5,866 nucleotides of DNA from Opitutia bacterium UBA4654 (GTDB lineage Bacteria; Verrucomicrobiota; Verrucomicrobiia; Opitutales; Intestinicryptomonadaceae). The translations under genes and the position numbers were made by a program. A model generated the notes under the pieces. The model saw only the letters and a program-made list of their open reading frames with translations. It ran no database searches and was not told the origin of the DNA. The stretch lies in NCBI GenBank assembly GCA_002405555.1, contig DHMA01000206.1, positions 30,856 through 36,721 on the forward strand, given 5' to 3'. Shown here piece after piece: positions 1 to 5,866 of this stretch. Position 1 is the first letter of the stretch. Every line of letters begins with the position of its first letter.

Positions 1-1
1 C

Positions 2-1999
2 GAATTCGGGCTGTTCACGCAGTCGTTCGAAGACGGCAGGCAGGTGGAATCGCCCGACAACTGGCTTAAATTCGGCTGCCCGTGGGAAATCGTCCGCCCG
101 CAGAGAATGGTAAGAGTGCCCGTGGGCGGCACTGTCGAGGGCATGATGGACGACAAGGGAGACTGGTCGCCCGTCTGGAAGCCCGTCAACGAAATTCTCG
201 GCGTTCCGTGGGACATTCCCGTCGTGGGCTACGGCGCGGAAACGGTAAACTTCCTCAGGCTTTGGGAATCGAGGGCGTCCAACGAGTTCGACCTCGACGC
301 GTTCAACGAGGGCGGCTACACGCAGGCGGTTCACGAAAAGGCGATGAGCGAAACGGTCTCGAAGGTGCTCTACCCGAACGACAAGACCGAAAACGGCAAA
401 TACCTGCGCCTGCTCCAACAATACTTCTTCGTGTCGTGCTCGTTGCAGGACATTATCCGCAGATACCTCTCGGAACACGACGACTGGTCGAAATTCACCG
501 ACAAAGTCGTAATACAGCTCAACGACACGCACCCGGCAATCGCAATCCCCGAACTCATGCGCCTGCTCATGGACGTGCACGGACTTTCGTGGGACGAATC
601 GTGGGCGATGTGCGCAAAGATTTTCGCCTACACAAACCACACTCTTCTGCCCGAAGCGCTGGAAAAGTGGTCGGTAAACTTCTTCGAAAAGCTGCTGCCG
701 CGCCACCTGCAAATCATCTACGAAATCAACGCGCGCTGGATGGACAAGGTGAACAAAATGTACCCCGCCGACCCCCACAAGCGCGAATGCCTCTCGATTA
801 TAGAGGAAAGCTCGCCGAAGATGGTGCGCATGGCGTATCTGGCGGTCGTGGGCAGTTTCAGCGTAAACGGCGTCGCGGCGCTCCACACGGAGCTTCTCAA
901 AGACTCCGTTCTGCGCGACTTCTACGAAGTATCGCCCGAAAAATTCAACAACAAGACAAACGGCGTCACGCCGCGCCGCTGGCTTAAAGTCTGCAACCCC
1001 GGCCTTTCGTCGCTCATCGACACGAAAATCGGCGACAAGTGCTGGGTCAAGAATCTCGACGACCTCCGCGCGCTCGAAAAATACGCCGACAACCCGTCGT
1101 TCCAAGACAAGTTCATGGCGGTAAAGCTCGAAAACAAGAAGAAGCTCGCCGCGGTAATCAAGAACACCTGCGGGGTTGAGGTAAACCCGAACGCGCTCTT
1201 CGACGTGCAAATCAAGCGTCTGCACGAATACAAGAGACAGCACCTCAACCTGCTCCACATTCTCACGCTCTACCGCGCCCTTCTGCACAACCCCGACATG
1301 GACATTCCCCCGCGCGTGTTCATCTTCGGCGCAAAGGCTGCCCCAGGCTACGACATCGCAAAGAACATCATCTACGCAATCAACAAAGTCGGCGAAAAAA
1401 TCAATTCCGACAAGCGCATAAACGACAAGCTCAAAGTTGTGTTCATTCCCAATTACAGCGTGTCGGCGGCGATGAACATCATTCCCGCCGCGGACGTTTC
1501 GGAACAGATTTCGACGGCGGGCAAAGAGGCGTCGGGCACGGGCAACATGAAGCTTGCGCTCAACGGCGCGGTGACGCTCGGCACGCTCGACGGCGCGAAC
1601 GTGGAAATCAAGGAGGAAGTCGGCGACGACAACATCTTCATCTTCGGACTTACGGTCGAGGAAGTGCAAAAGCTCAAAGGCAGCGGCTACAATCCGTGGG
1701 AATACTACGCCAAGAACGCAAACCTCAAAGACGTTCTCGACTGGCTTGTGTCCGACTATTTCATGCCGTCGAACCCCAACGCTTTCATGCCGATGCGCAA
1801 GTCGATTCTCGACTGGGGCGACAACTTCATGGTTTGCGCCGACTATCAGGCATACTGCGACGCGCAACAGCGCGTGGGCGAGGCGTTCATGGACAAACGC
1901 CGCTGGGCGAAAATGGCGATTCTGAACACCGCGCGAATCGGCAAGTTCTCTTCCGACCGCACAATCCGCGAGTACGCCGAAGACATCTGGAAGTTGTAG
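2..1999 (+). CDS. glgP: Glycogen/alpha-glucan phosphorylase (5' end missing)
   Basis: GT35 family enzyme that cleaves terminal alpha-1,4 glucosyl units of glycogen or maltodextrin with phosphate to give glucose-1-phosphate; cytoplasmic and PLP-dependent. The frame is open from base 2 and starts with EFGLFTQ, which aligns near residue 164 of the rabbit muscle enzyme, so about 160 N-terminal residues lie outside the window. Counting from base 2, landmarks are: IQLNDTHP (His 177), YTNHTLLPEALEKW (His 213, equivalent to rabbit His377), KTNGVTPRRWL, DVQIKRLHEYKRQ (Lys 405/Arg 406, equivalent to the phosphate-site Lys568/Arg569), and EASGTGNMK, whose Lys 517 (codon 1550-1552) is the PLP Schiff-base lysine. 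The C-terminus (SSDRTIREYAEDIWKL) is at the usual family end, so the 3' end is complete. The sequence resembles bacterial GlgP/MalP; preference for glycogen or maltodextrin cannot be decided. A GTG at 44 is not the true start, because homology continues upstream of it. All catalytic landmarks in view are intact. Confidence 0.97.
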   Translation, partial: EFGLFTQSFEDGRQVESPDNWLKFGCPWEIVRPQRMVRVPVGGTVEGMMDDKGDWSPVWKPVNEILGVPWDIPVVGYGAETVNFLRLWESRASNEFDLDAFNEGGYTQAVHEKAMSETVSKVLYPNDKTENGKYLRLLQQYFFVSCSLQDIIRRYLSEHDDWSKFTDKVVIQLNDTHPAIAIPELMRLLMDVHGLSWDESWAMCAKIFAYTNHTLLPEALEKWSVNFFEKLLPRHLQIIYEINARWMDKVNKMYPADPHKRECLSIIEESSPKMVRMAYLAVVGSFSVNGVAALHTELLKDSVLRDFYEVSPEKFNNKTNGVTPRRWLKVCNPGLSSLIDTKIGDKCWVKNLDDLRALEKYADNPSFQDKFMAVKLENKKKLAAVIKNTCGVEVNPNALFDVQIKRLHEYKRQHLNLLHILTLYRALLHNPDMDIPPRVFIFGAKAAPGYDIAKNIIYAINKVGEKINSDKRINDKLKVVFIPNYSVSAAMNIIPAADVSEQISTAGKEASGTGNMKLALNGAVTLGTLDGANVEIKEEVGDDNIFIFGLTVEEVQKLKGSGYNPWEYYAKNANLKDVLDWLVSDYFMPSNPNAFMPMRKSILDWGDNFMVCADYQAYCDAQQRVGEAFMDKRRWAKMAILNTARIGKFSSDRTIREYAEDIWKL

Positions 2000-2000
2000 G

Positions 2001-2015
2001 ATTAGCGGATTGCCG
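2001..2015. repeat. Direct repeat, left copy
   Basis: The 15-base sequence ATTAGCGGATTGCCG begins two bases after the glgP stop codon. It matches 2191-2205 (ATTGGCGGATTGCCG) at 14 of 15 positions. The pair brackets the nested palindrome, 10 bases from its left arm and 41 bases from its right arm. It could be part of the repeat element, an insertion footprint, or chance. Confidence 0.5.
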
Positions 2016-2025
2016 AGAGCTTCCA

Positions 2026-2149
2026 TTGGGCGCGTGAAAATGGGCAAATAAAGGCGTTTCGCTTGCTGCGGCTTGGTCATGTACACAAGTACACTCCCGT
2101 CGCCTCGCCGCGCAAAGCCGCCTTTCTTTACCCGTTTTGACGCGCCTAA
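2026..2149. repeat. 124-base imperfect palindrome (nested hairpin)
   Basis: The outer arms are 2026-2056 and 2119-2149: 31 bases each, with 26 Watson-Crick matches, or 28 pairs as RNA if G-U is allowed. An inner stem pairs 2061-2072 with 2107-2118, with a one-base shift. At the tip, TGTAC (2080-2084) pairs with GTACA (2089-2093) around an ACAA loop. All three share a centre near 2087, so the whole block can fold as one long hairpin or cruciform. I infer a REP/MITE-like dispersed intergenic element or a structured 3' UTR of glgP. No transposase is nearby, and copy number cannot be judged from one window. Confidence 0.6.
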
Positions 2150-2190
2150 GCAGCTTGGCTTCACCAAGCGAGAAGTTTTTAGATGTTGTT

Positions 2191-2205
2191 ATTGGCGGAT
2201 TGCCG
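2191..2205. repeat. Direct repeat, right copy
   Basis: ATTGGCGGATTGCCG, one mismatch from the left copy at 2001-2015. It is followed by a T5 run (2206-2210), but no stem precedes it that would make this a terminator. Confidence 0.5.
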
Positions 2206-2271
2206 TTTTTGATTCTACTCAAACGTTTGGAAGAATTTGGACTGCTCCGCATTCAACACCTATAAAGCAAC

Positions 2272-2301
2272 AAACGCCGCCCTGTTCGGGGCGGCGTTTT
2301 T
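2272..2301 (+). terminator. Rho-independent terminator, probably bidirectional
   Basis: A perfect 11-bp stem, AAACGCCGCCC (2272-2282) with GGGCGGCGTTT (2289-2299), encloses the 6-base loop TGTTCG. On the + strand it ends in TTTTT then GTTT, a good U-tract, so it would end read-through from glgP about 270 bases after its stop. On the - strand it lies about 38 bases after the stop of the secreted glycosidase-like gene, and the tail TTTGTTGCTTT is weaker but usable. A shared terminator fits the convergent gene layout. Confidence 0.85.
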
Positions 2302-2336
2302 GTTTGCGGATTGTCTGCCGAATGCGCCTGCGTTTG

Positions 2337-4358
2337 CTATTTGTAAAAGCGCAAAATCACAGGTTCGAAAACTTCCGCGCGGACGGGCACTGAAATCTTT
2401 TTGTCGGCGTCCTGCGCAAATTCCACCTTGCGCCATTTGCCGTCGCCGCCGAGCATTTCGGCTCTCGTAAAGCTCTTTGTAGAGCCGAACGTAAGCGGCG
2501 AAATCGGATCGATTCCGACCGTCGTAAAGGCGACGAATTCCGAGCCGTCGTCGAGGGTAAAGTTTTTCAGGTACGCCTCGGCGTCGCCGTCGTACCACAC
2601 CGAAAACGGCGCGATTTTATTGAACAGCAAAACGTACTGCGCCTTGCGCGATTCCGTCAAATGGTTCGGCCCCTGCGGCAGCGAGCCGAAAACGACGACC
2701 TTCCCGCCGAGCGAATTTTCGAAATACGTCGAGGCGGGCGCGAGATATTCGGCGAGTTTTTTGTCGCCGTAGGTGTACGGCAGGTGAATAAAGTCGGAGT
2801 AGACGCGCGTTTTTTCGGAGAGCGGTTCGAGCTTGAACGCGGTAGTCGGCGGCTCGCAGAATTTGCCCGACGCCTCGCCGCAATTTGCGCCGAAACGCTC
2901 GCGCGTGATTTTTACGGACTTGTCCCACGGCGAAATTTTCACGCCCGTGTGCGCGCCGAGCCCGCGCCGCTGGATTTCAAGCGCGGCGGCGCCGTCGAGC
3001 ACGCAGCCGAGCGAAAGGATTTTTTCAAGCTCGGCGTTCGAAAGCCGTTTCGCCGCGCTTCCGCGCAGGAACGCGGGGCGGTCGAGCTTCGAAATTTCCG
3101 TATACGAAACCGGCAGACCCATGACGCCGGTTATGCAGCTCCAAAACGAGTCTCTGTCTATTTTAAGGGTTTCGTCGCGCCGCAGAGTGGTGAACGACGG
3201 CGCGATTATTTCGGTAAGCCCCGCGCATTTCGAGCGGCGGAAACAGCGCAGAATTTCGTCGTACATTCCCCTGTTTTCGGCGAGGATTTTCTTGTACGCC
3301 GCGCCGCTTTTCGGCTCGTAGTCCACAAACCTGTTCGGCCAGTACTTTGCGCCGCTCGCGCCTTCGAGAATGGAGACCGCAAGCCCCGCGTGGAGCGTGC
3401 GCGCGCTTGTGAAATAGCGGTTGCGCGGGAAGGTGTCTATTTCGGCGTAAACGCGGTCGGGCTTGGCGGCGGCGTTCTGGACGACAAGCTGGAGGGCGGT
3501 ATAGTAGAGGTCGCGGCATTTCGGGTTGTAGTAGCGGGCGTTGCCGATTCGCAAAACGGAGGGCTGCCCCTTTGCGGCGAGGGCGCGGGCGATTTTGCCG
3601 TCGTGCATCATGTCGGCGGGCGAGCCGCACATAAGGCAGGGAATGGTCGGGTCTACGGAGTCGATTGTCTCCCTTATGATTTTCGCGAGTTCGACGAGCG
3701 AGTCGCCGTTTACTTTCATTGCCGCCGCGGAAATTTTTTTGTCAAGCTCGGAGCTTCCCGCGAGGTGTTTTTTGAGCTGTTCGCGGGTGAGGTCGTAGCC
3801 GAAATCGCGTTTGAGCTTCGCCAAATGGAGCGGGCAGAGACAGCCGTTGCGCCCGCTTATCACGCGGAAGTCGTCGTCCACCATGATTGCGGCGGGCTTG
3901 AGCTTGGCGACTCGCGCGACGCATTCGCGGATATATTTGCGGAAGTTTTCGTCGAGCGGGCAGACGATGTTTTTCATCCAGTCTTCCCGTCCGTCGTCTT
4001 TCGAAACCATCGGCTGAAACGGGTGCGGGACTTCAAGCTCGAAGCCGTGCCCAAGGGTCGCCTGCAAGATGATTCCCGTCTTGCAGTCGGCATTGCCTAT
4101 CGCGTTCCGCAGGCGTTTGTACTTTTCCTCGTAAAGCGAAATTTTGTCGAACGGCGGATTGCCCTCGGGCACGAGAAAAAACGAAATCATGTGAATGTCG
4201 GCGACGTTTTCGACCGACATTTTCTTCAAGTCCTCCGCCTGTTTCTCTACGGTTTCGTCGAAAAGCATTACGAGGTCGAGAATTTCGACCCTGTCCGACG
4301 CCGCGTGCGCAAGCGCTGCGGCAATCCCCAAGCATAAAATTGCAAATAATTTTTTCAT
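2337..4358 (-). CDS. Secreted GH42-like glycosidase, altered active site
   Basis: The protein has 673 residues. An N-terminal signal peptide (MKK, hydrophobic stretch, AHA before residue 20) sends it outside the cytoplasm. I infer a divergent clan GH-A TIM barrel related to GH42 beta-galactosidases. Residues 160-165, VDDDFR, sit where GH42 has V-D-N-E-Y/F-G, so the acid/base Glu would be Asp163. Cys133, Cys173, Cys175 and His178 mimic the C / C-x-C-x-x-C zinc site of Thermus A4 beta-galactosidase. YAEIDTF (Glu306), followed by HAGLAVSILEGASGAKYW (323-340), resembles the GH42 nucleophile and the following helix. Residues of about 360-560, ending in GGKVVVFG, may match the middle trimerisation domain, and the last 70 or so look beta-rich. 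The mature protein has 14 cysteines. No homology search was possible, so substrate and activity are unknown and it may be catalytically altered. No Shine-Dalgarno precedes the ATG, but Met1 gives a proper signal peptide. It is divergent from mazG and convergent with glgP. Confidence 0.85.
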   Translation of the reverse strand: MKKLFAILCLGIAAALAHAASDRVEILDLVMLFDETVEKQAEDLKKMSVENVADIHMISFFLVPEGNPPFDKISLYEEKYKRLRNAIGNADCKTGIILQATLGHGFELEVPHPFQPMVSKDDGREDWMKNIVCPLDENFRKYIRECVARVAKLKPAAIMVDDDFRVISGRNGCLCPLHLAKLKRDFGYDLTREQLKKHLAGSSELDKKISAAAMKVNGDSLVELAKIIRETIDSVDPTIPCLMCGSPADMMHDGKIARALAAKGQPSVLRIGNARYYNPKCRDLYYTALQLVVQNAAAKPDRVYAEIDTFPRNRYFTSARTLHAGLAVSILEGASGAKYWPNRFVDYEPKSGAAYKKILAENRGMYDEILRCFRRSKCAGLTEIIAPSFTTLRRDETLKIDRDSFWSCITGVMGLPVSYTEISKLDRPAFLRGSAAKRLSNAELEKILSLGCVLDGAAALEIQRRGLGAHTGVKISPWDKSVKITRERFGANCGEASGKFCEPPTTAFKLEPLSEKTRVYSDFIHLPYTYGDKKLAEYLAPASTYFENSLGGKVVVFGSLPQGPNHLTESRKAQYVLLFNKIAPFSVWYDGDAEAYLKNFTLDDGSEFVAFTTVGIDPISPLTFGSTKSFTRAEMLGGDGKWRKVEFAQDADKKISVPVRAEVFEPVILRFYK
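4302..4358 (-). other. Signal peptide (Sec, signal peptidase I)
   Basis: Residues 1-19 of the GH42-like protein: positive n-region MKK, hydrophobic core LFAILCLGIAAAL, and an A-H-A motif giving likely cleavage between Ala19 and Ala20. The only cysteine, Cys9, is inside the core and not in a lipobox, so a lipoprotein is unlikely. Confidence 0.85.
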
Positions 4359-4369
4359 AGATGCTTGAA

Positions 4370-4398
4370 AAAATATTAAACGCGCCTTTTGATTTCAA
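4370..4398 (-). promoter_or_regulatory. Possible sigma70-type promoter for GH42-like gene
   Basis: Read on the - strand, TTGAAA (4398-4393) is followed after 17 bases by TATTTT (4375-4370). Transcription would start near 4363, only about five bases before the ATG at 4358, so the mRNA would be almost leaderless. That agrees with the lack of a Shine-Dalgarno sequence there. It is called on consensus match only; the AT-rich 46-base divergent spacer could yield such a match by chance. No comparably good promoter is seen for mazG on the + strand (a weak TATTAA lies at 4374-4379). Confidence 0.35.
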
Positions 4399-4404
4399 TG
4401 CAAA

Positions 4405-5040
4405 ATGAAAGACGATTCAGTAAACAGTTTAATCGAAACCGTAAAACGCCTGCGCGCGCCCGACGGCTGCCCGTGGGACAGGGAACAAACCCACAAGTCG
4501 ATACGCGGACACCTCGTCGAGGAATGCGCCGAGCTGCTCGAAGCAATAGACCTCGAATCGCCCGAAAAGATGCGCGAGGAGCTTGGCGACGTGCTCATGC
4601 ACCTCGTCCTCCACGCCGAAATAGAGAGCGAAAACGGGCGCTTCGACTTCTACGACGTCGCGCGGGAGCTTAACGAAAAACTCGTGCGCCGCCACCCGCA
4701 CGTCTTCGGCGAGAGGAAGGCCGCGGACAGCGGCGAAGTCCTCAAAATTTGGCAGGACGTAAAGACGAAGGAGAAAAAGGAACGCGCCGTCGGAAAGCTC
4801 TTCGACGGCATTCCGCCCCAGCTCTCCGCCCTGCGCTACGCGCTCGACATCGCAAAAAAGGCCGACGCGCAAACGCTCGACGCCGCCGCGAACGCCGCTC
4901 CTAAAAACGCCGCGACGGAAATCGGACGCGCAATGTTCGAGCTTGTCAGAAAGGCGGCGGCGGCGAAAATCGAACCCGAATCCGCCCTGCGCGACTATAT
5001 TTTGGAAATCCGCGCGGAAGCCGAAAAAGAGGGCAAGTAG
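4405..5040 (+). CDS. mazG: MazG nucleoside triphosphate pyrophosphohydrolase
   Basis: MazG hydrolyses (d)NTPs to the monophosphate plus pyrophosphate in the cytoplasm, cleaning the nucleotide pool and, in E. coli, affecting ppGpp levels. The 211-residue protein opens with the family signature LRAPDGCPWDREQTHKSI (16-33). It then has the metal-binding EExxE...ExxD set: Glu39, Glu40, Glu43, Glu59 and Asp62. RFDFYDV (79-85) and KLVRRHPHVFG (92-102) follow. The linker IPPQLSALRYALDIAKKA (136-153) matches the start of the second MazG domain, but what follows is about 50 residues shorter than in the 263-residue E. coli enzyme and lacks the second EExxE/EExxD motif. Only the first domain can be catalytic here. 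The ATG at 4405 starts right at the conserved N-terminus, with no clear Shine-Dalgarno. It is followed 3 bases after its stop by a YgjP-like gene, so the two are probably co-transcribed. Confidence 0.93.
   Translation: MKDDSVNSLIETVKRLRAPDGCPWDREQTHKSIRGHLVEECAELLEAIDLESPEKMREELGDVLMHLVLHAEIESENGRFDFYDVARELNEKLVRRHPHVFGERKAADSGEVLKIWQDVKTKEKKERAVGKLFDGIPPQLSALRYALDIAKKADAQTLDAAANAAPKNAATEIGRAMFELVRKAAAAKIEPESALRDYILEIRAEAEKEGK
5029..5033 (+). promoter_or_regulatory. Ribosome binding site for YgjP-like gene
   Basis: GAGGG lies inside the last codons of mazG, 10 bases before the GTG at 5044. It supports that GTG as the start and suggests translational coupling to mazG. Confidence 0.6.
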
Positions 5041-5043
5041 AAC

Positions 5044-5790
5044 GTGCCCGAACCCGACGGCAACGCATTCCTTACGACGCTTTCGGCGGGCGGGAAAACC
5101 GTCCGCGTGAAAGTGGAGATTGCGGAGTCCAAACGCGCAAAACGCTTCTGCGCGCGCGTGGCGGGCAAAGACGAAATCCGCCTGACGAAACCCGCGCGGG
5201 CGTCGAAACGCGCCGCGCTCGAATTTCTGGAATCGGTCGCCGAATGGGCGGTGGCGAGGCTCGCCGAAGCCCCCGAAAAAATTTCGCTTCGCGGGTATCT
5301 TTCCGAAAATCCGCGCGTCTACGCCGACGGATTCGAATGGCGCGTGTGGCTTGAAAAATCGCGCACAGACGCGTTTTTTGTGGAAGACGAAAAAAACCGC
5401 GAAGTCGTGTTTTCGTCGCCCGAACCCGACGCGAACGGCGACAGGCTCGCGGATGCGTTCGCGGAATTTGCGGCAAAAAAAATAACGGCAAGCGCGGCGG
5501 CGGCGGCGGAAAAATTCGGCGTGGAATATTCGCGCATAAGCGTGCGGAACCAGTCGGGACGCTGGGCGTCGCGCTCGTCGAGCGGCGCGCTCTCGTTCAA
5601 CGAGAGAATGCTCCTGCTGCCCTGCGAACTGCAAAACTACATAATCTGCCACGAGCTTGCGCACGCGCGTTTCATGGACCACTCGGTGTCGTTCTGGATT
5701 TGGCTCGACCGCCTCTGCCCGCACGCAAAGCGGCTCGACCGCGAGCTCTCAAAACTTTCGGGCAAACTCTTCGCGGTGTCGCTAAAATAA
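5044..5790 (+). CDS. YgjP/DUF45-family zinc metallopeptidase
   Basis: A 248-residue cytoplasmic protein of the YgjP-like (DUF45) family, SprT-like putative zinc metallopeptidases whose physiological substrate is unsettled. The N-terminal beta-rich part (about 17-125) includes the family-like stretch ESKRAKRFCARV (27-38). The C-terminal catalytic part (about 130-240) has SVRNQSGRWASRSSSGALSF (166-185) and YIICHELAHARFMDHSVSFW (199-218). His203 and His207 of HELAH should bind zinc, Glu204 is the general base, and His213 in the DHSxxFW segment is the probable third ligand. Length fits the family. The usual R-W-G-S-C-S-S of relatives reads R-W-A-S-R-S-S here, replacing a conserved Gly and Cys outside the metal site. 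The start is a GTG 3 bases after mazG; GAGGG upstream and the family-like N-terminus support it. It has no signal peptide or membrane segment. Operon partner of mazG; a functional link between them is not known to me. Confidence 0.9.
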   Translation: MPEPDGNAFLTTLSAGGKTVRVKVEIAESKRAKRFCARVAGKDEIRLTKPARASKRAALEFLESVAEWAVARLAEAPEKISLRGYLSENPRVYADGFEWRVWLEKSRTDAFFVEDEKNREVVFSSPEPDANGDRLADAFAEFAAKKITASAAAAAEKFGVEYSRISVRNQSGRWASRSSSGALSFNERMLLLPCELQNYIICHELAHARFMDHSVSFWIWLDRLCPHAKRLDRELSKLSGKLFAVSLK

Positions 5791-5824
5791 AACCGCCGCG
5801 GAAAGCCCGAACAAACAATTTAAC

Positions 5825-5831
5825 GAAAGGA
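5825..5831 (+). promoter_or_regulatory. Ribosome binding site of the next gene
   Basis: GAAAGGA, 7 bases before the ATG at 5839, is the best Shine-Dalgarno match in the window. The 48-base gap after the YgjP-like gene shows no terminator hairpin, so read-through from mazG-ygjP is possible. Confidence 0.7.
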
Positions 5832-5838
5832 ATCATAT

Positions 5839-5866
5839 ATGACGGGGAAAATACTTTGCGCCGCTT
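5839..5866 (+). CDS. Start of an unidentified gene (3' end missing)
   Basis: Only nine complete codons, MTGKILCAA, are in the window. The ATG is supported by the GAAAGGA site with good spacing and by the lack of any other coding frame here. The short, mildly hydrophobic start (KILCAA) could be a beta strand of a cytoplasmic protein or the beginning of a signal peptide; I cannot assign a function. Confidence 0.55.

Larger units (their letters stand above)
2000..2336. other. Intergenic region between convergent genes
   Basis: This 337-base stretch separates the stop of glgP from the stop of the secreted glycosidase-like gene. Short open frames cross it on both strands, but they run into neighbouring genes, have no ribosome binding site, and code similar peptides from the two arms of a palindrome, so I do not call them genes. 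It contains a 15-base direct repeat pair, a 124-base nested palindrome, a small 6-bp hairpin at 2153-2169 and a terminator hairpin. The rest (about 2206-2271) is AT-richer sequence with no assignable function. Confidence 0.8.

Noticed and set aside
1..7. EcoRI site at the window edge as a hint of a cloning junction
   Set aside because: The bases encode the conserved phosphorylase EFG motif in frame, so the site is natural.
2153..2180. 6-bp hairpin (GCTTGG/CCAAGC) followed by a T5 run
   Set aside because: The T run begins six bases after the stem and the stem is short. The much stronger terminator at 2272-2301 makes this unnecessary.
2237..2266. Promoter-like TTGGAC-18-TATAAA on the + strand
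   Set aside because: Any transcript would start at the terminator hairpin and end about 30 bases later, with no gene in that direction. Probably chance.
2073..2393. Short + strand open frame through the intergenic region
   Set aside because: There is no ribosome binding site. It runs through the palindrome and terminator into the antisense of the next gene, and the other arm of the palindrome encodes a similar peptide on the opposite strand, as expected from an inverted repeat and not from a gene.
2661..4337. 558-codon open frame on the + strand, antisense to the GH42-like gene
   Set aside because: The translation is arginine/valine/glycine/phenylalanine-rich with no recognisable motif. The opposite strand has a signal peptide and GH42-like motifs. 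Long antisense frames are expected where the real gene rarely uses TTA, CTA or TCA codons.
5475..5482. A8 tract in the YgjP-like gene as a possible phase-variation or frameshift site
   Set aside because: The frame is intact across it and the family motif continues in the same frame. A +1 slip would hit a stop at 5483, before the HELAH motif. A-runs are frequent in this genome's Lys codons, so nothing points to programmed slippage.
5497..5509. Run of GCG-type trinucleotides coding for alanines (a similar run is in mazG near 4952-4966)
   Set aside because: Short alanine runs are common in GC-rich genes; no tandem array long enough to call a repeat.
4429..5724. 431-codon open frame on the - strand, antisense to both mazG and the YgjP-like gene
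   Set aside because: It crosses two clearly recognisable genes, has an R/F/A-rich composition and matches no family I know. It is a codon-usage shadow.
1..5866. Defence island, CRISPR array, toxin-antitoxin or phage module
   Set aside because: I checked for these and found none. mazG can accompany mazEF, but no toxin or antitoxin gene flanks it here; its neighbours are a YgjP-like gene and a secreted glycosidase-like gene.

Overview
The window comes from a bacterium with a GC-rich, third-position G/C-biased genome. I infer a Verrucomicrobiota-like, probably host- or gut-associated heterotroph, for three reasons: it pairs a glycogen phosphorylase with a secreted GH42-like glycosidase, Shine-Dalgarno sites are absent or weak at some starts, and the intergenic palindrome has the look of a dispersed repeat. 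This placement is tentative, because no rRNA or lineage marker is present.

Layout. (1) Positions 2-1999, + strand: the C-terminal four fifths of a glycogen/alpha-glucan phosphorylase (glgP), cut by the left window edge. (2) Positions 2000-2336: a 337-base intergenic region between two convergent genes. It holds a 124-base imperfect palindrome made of nested hairpins on one centre, a pair of 15-base near-identical direct repeats, and a strong 11-bp stem terminator at 2272-2301. (3) Positions 2337-4358, - strand: a 673-residue secreted protein that I read as a divergent GH42-like (clan GH-A) glycosidase. Its putative acid/base glutamate is replaced by aspartate and a GH42-type zinc-binding cysteine pattern is largely kept. 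(4) Positions 4359-4404: a 46-base divergent promoter region. (5) Positions 4405-5040 and 5044-5790, + strand: mazG (nucleotide pyrophosphohydrolase with a shrunken second domain), then, 3 bases after its stop, a YgjP/DUF45-type zinc metallopeptidase with HELAH, probably in one operon. (6) From 5839, + strand: the first nine codons of a further gene with a good ribosome binding site, cut by the right edge.

How they may work together: glgP releases glucose-1-phosphate from stored or imported glucan. The secreted enzyme may act on an extracytoplasmic glycan, but the two genes are convergent and need not be co-regulated. mazG-ygjP is a small housekeeping pair (nucleotide-pool cleaning and an uncharacterised protease). 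I see no tRNA, rRNA, CRISPR array, transposase, phage gene or defence system. The points most worth a second look are the nested palindrome and the altered active site of the secreted GH42-like enzyme.
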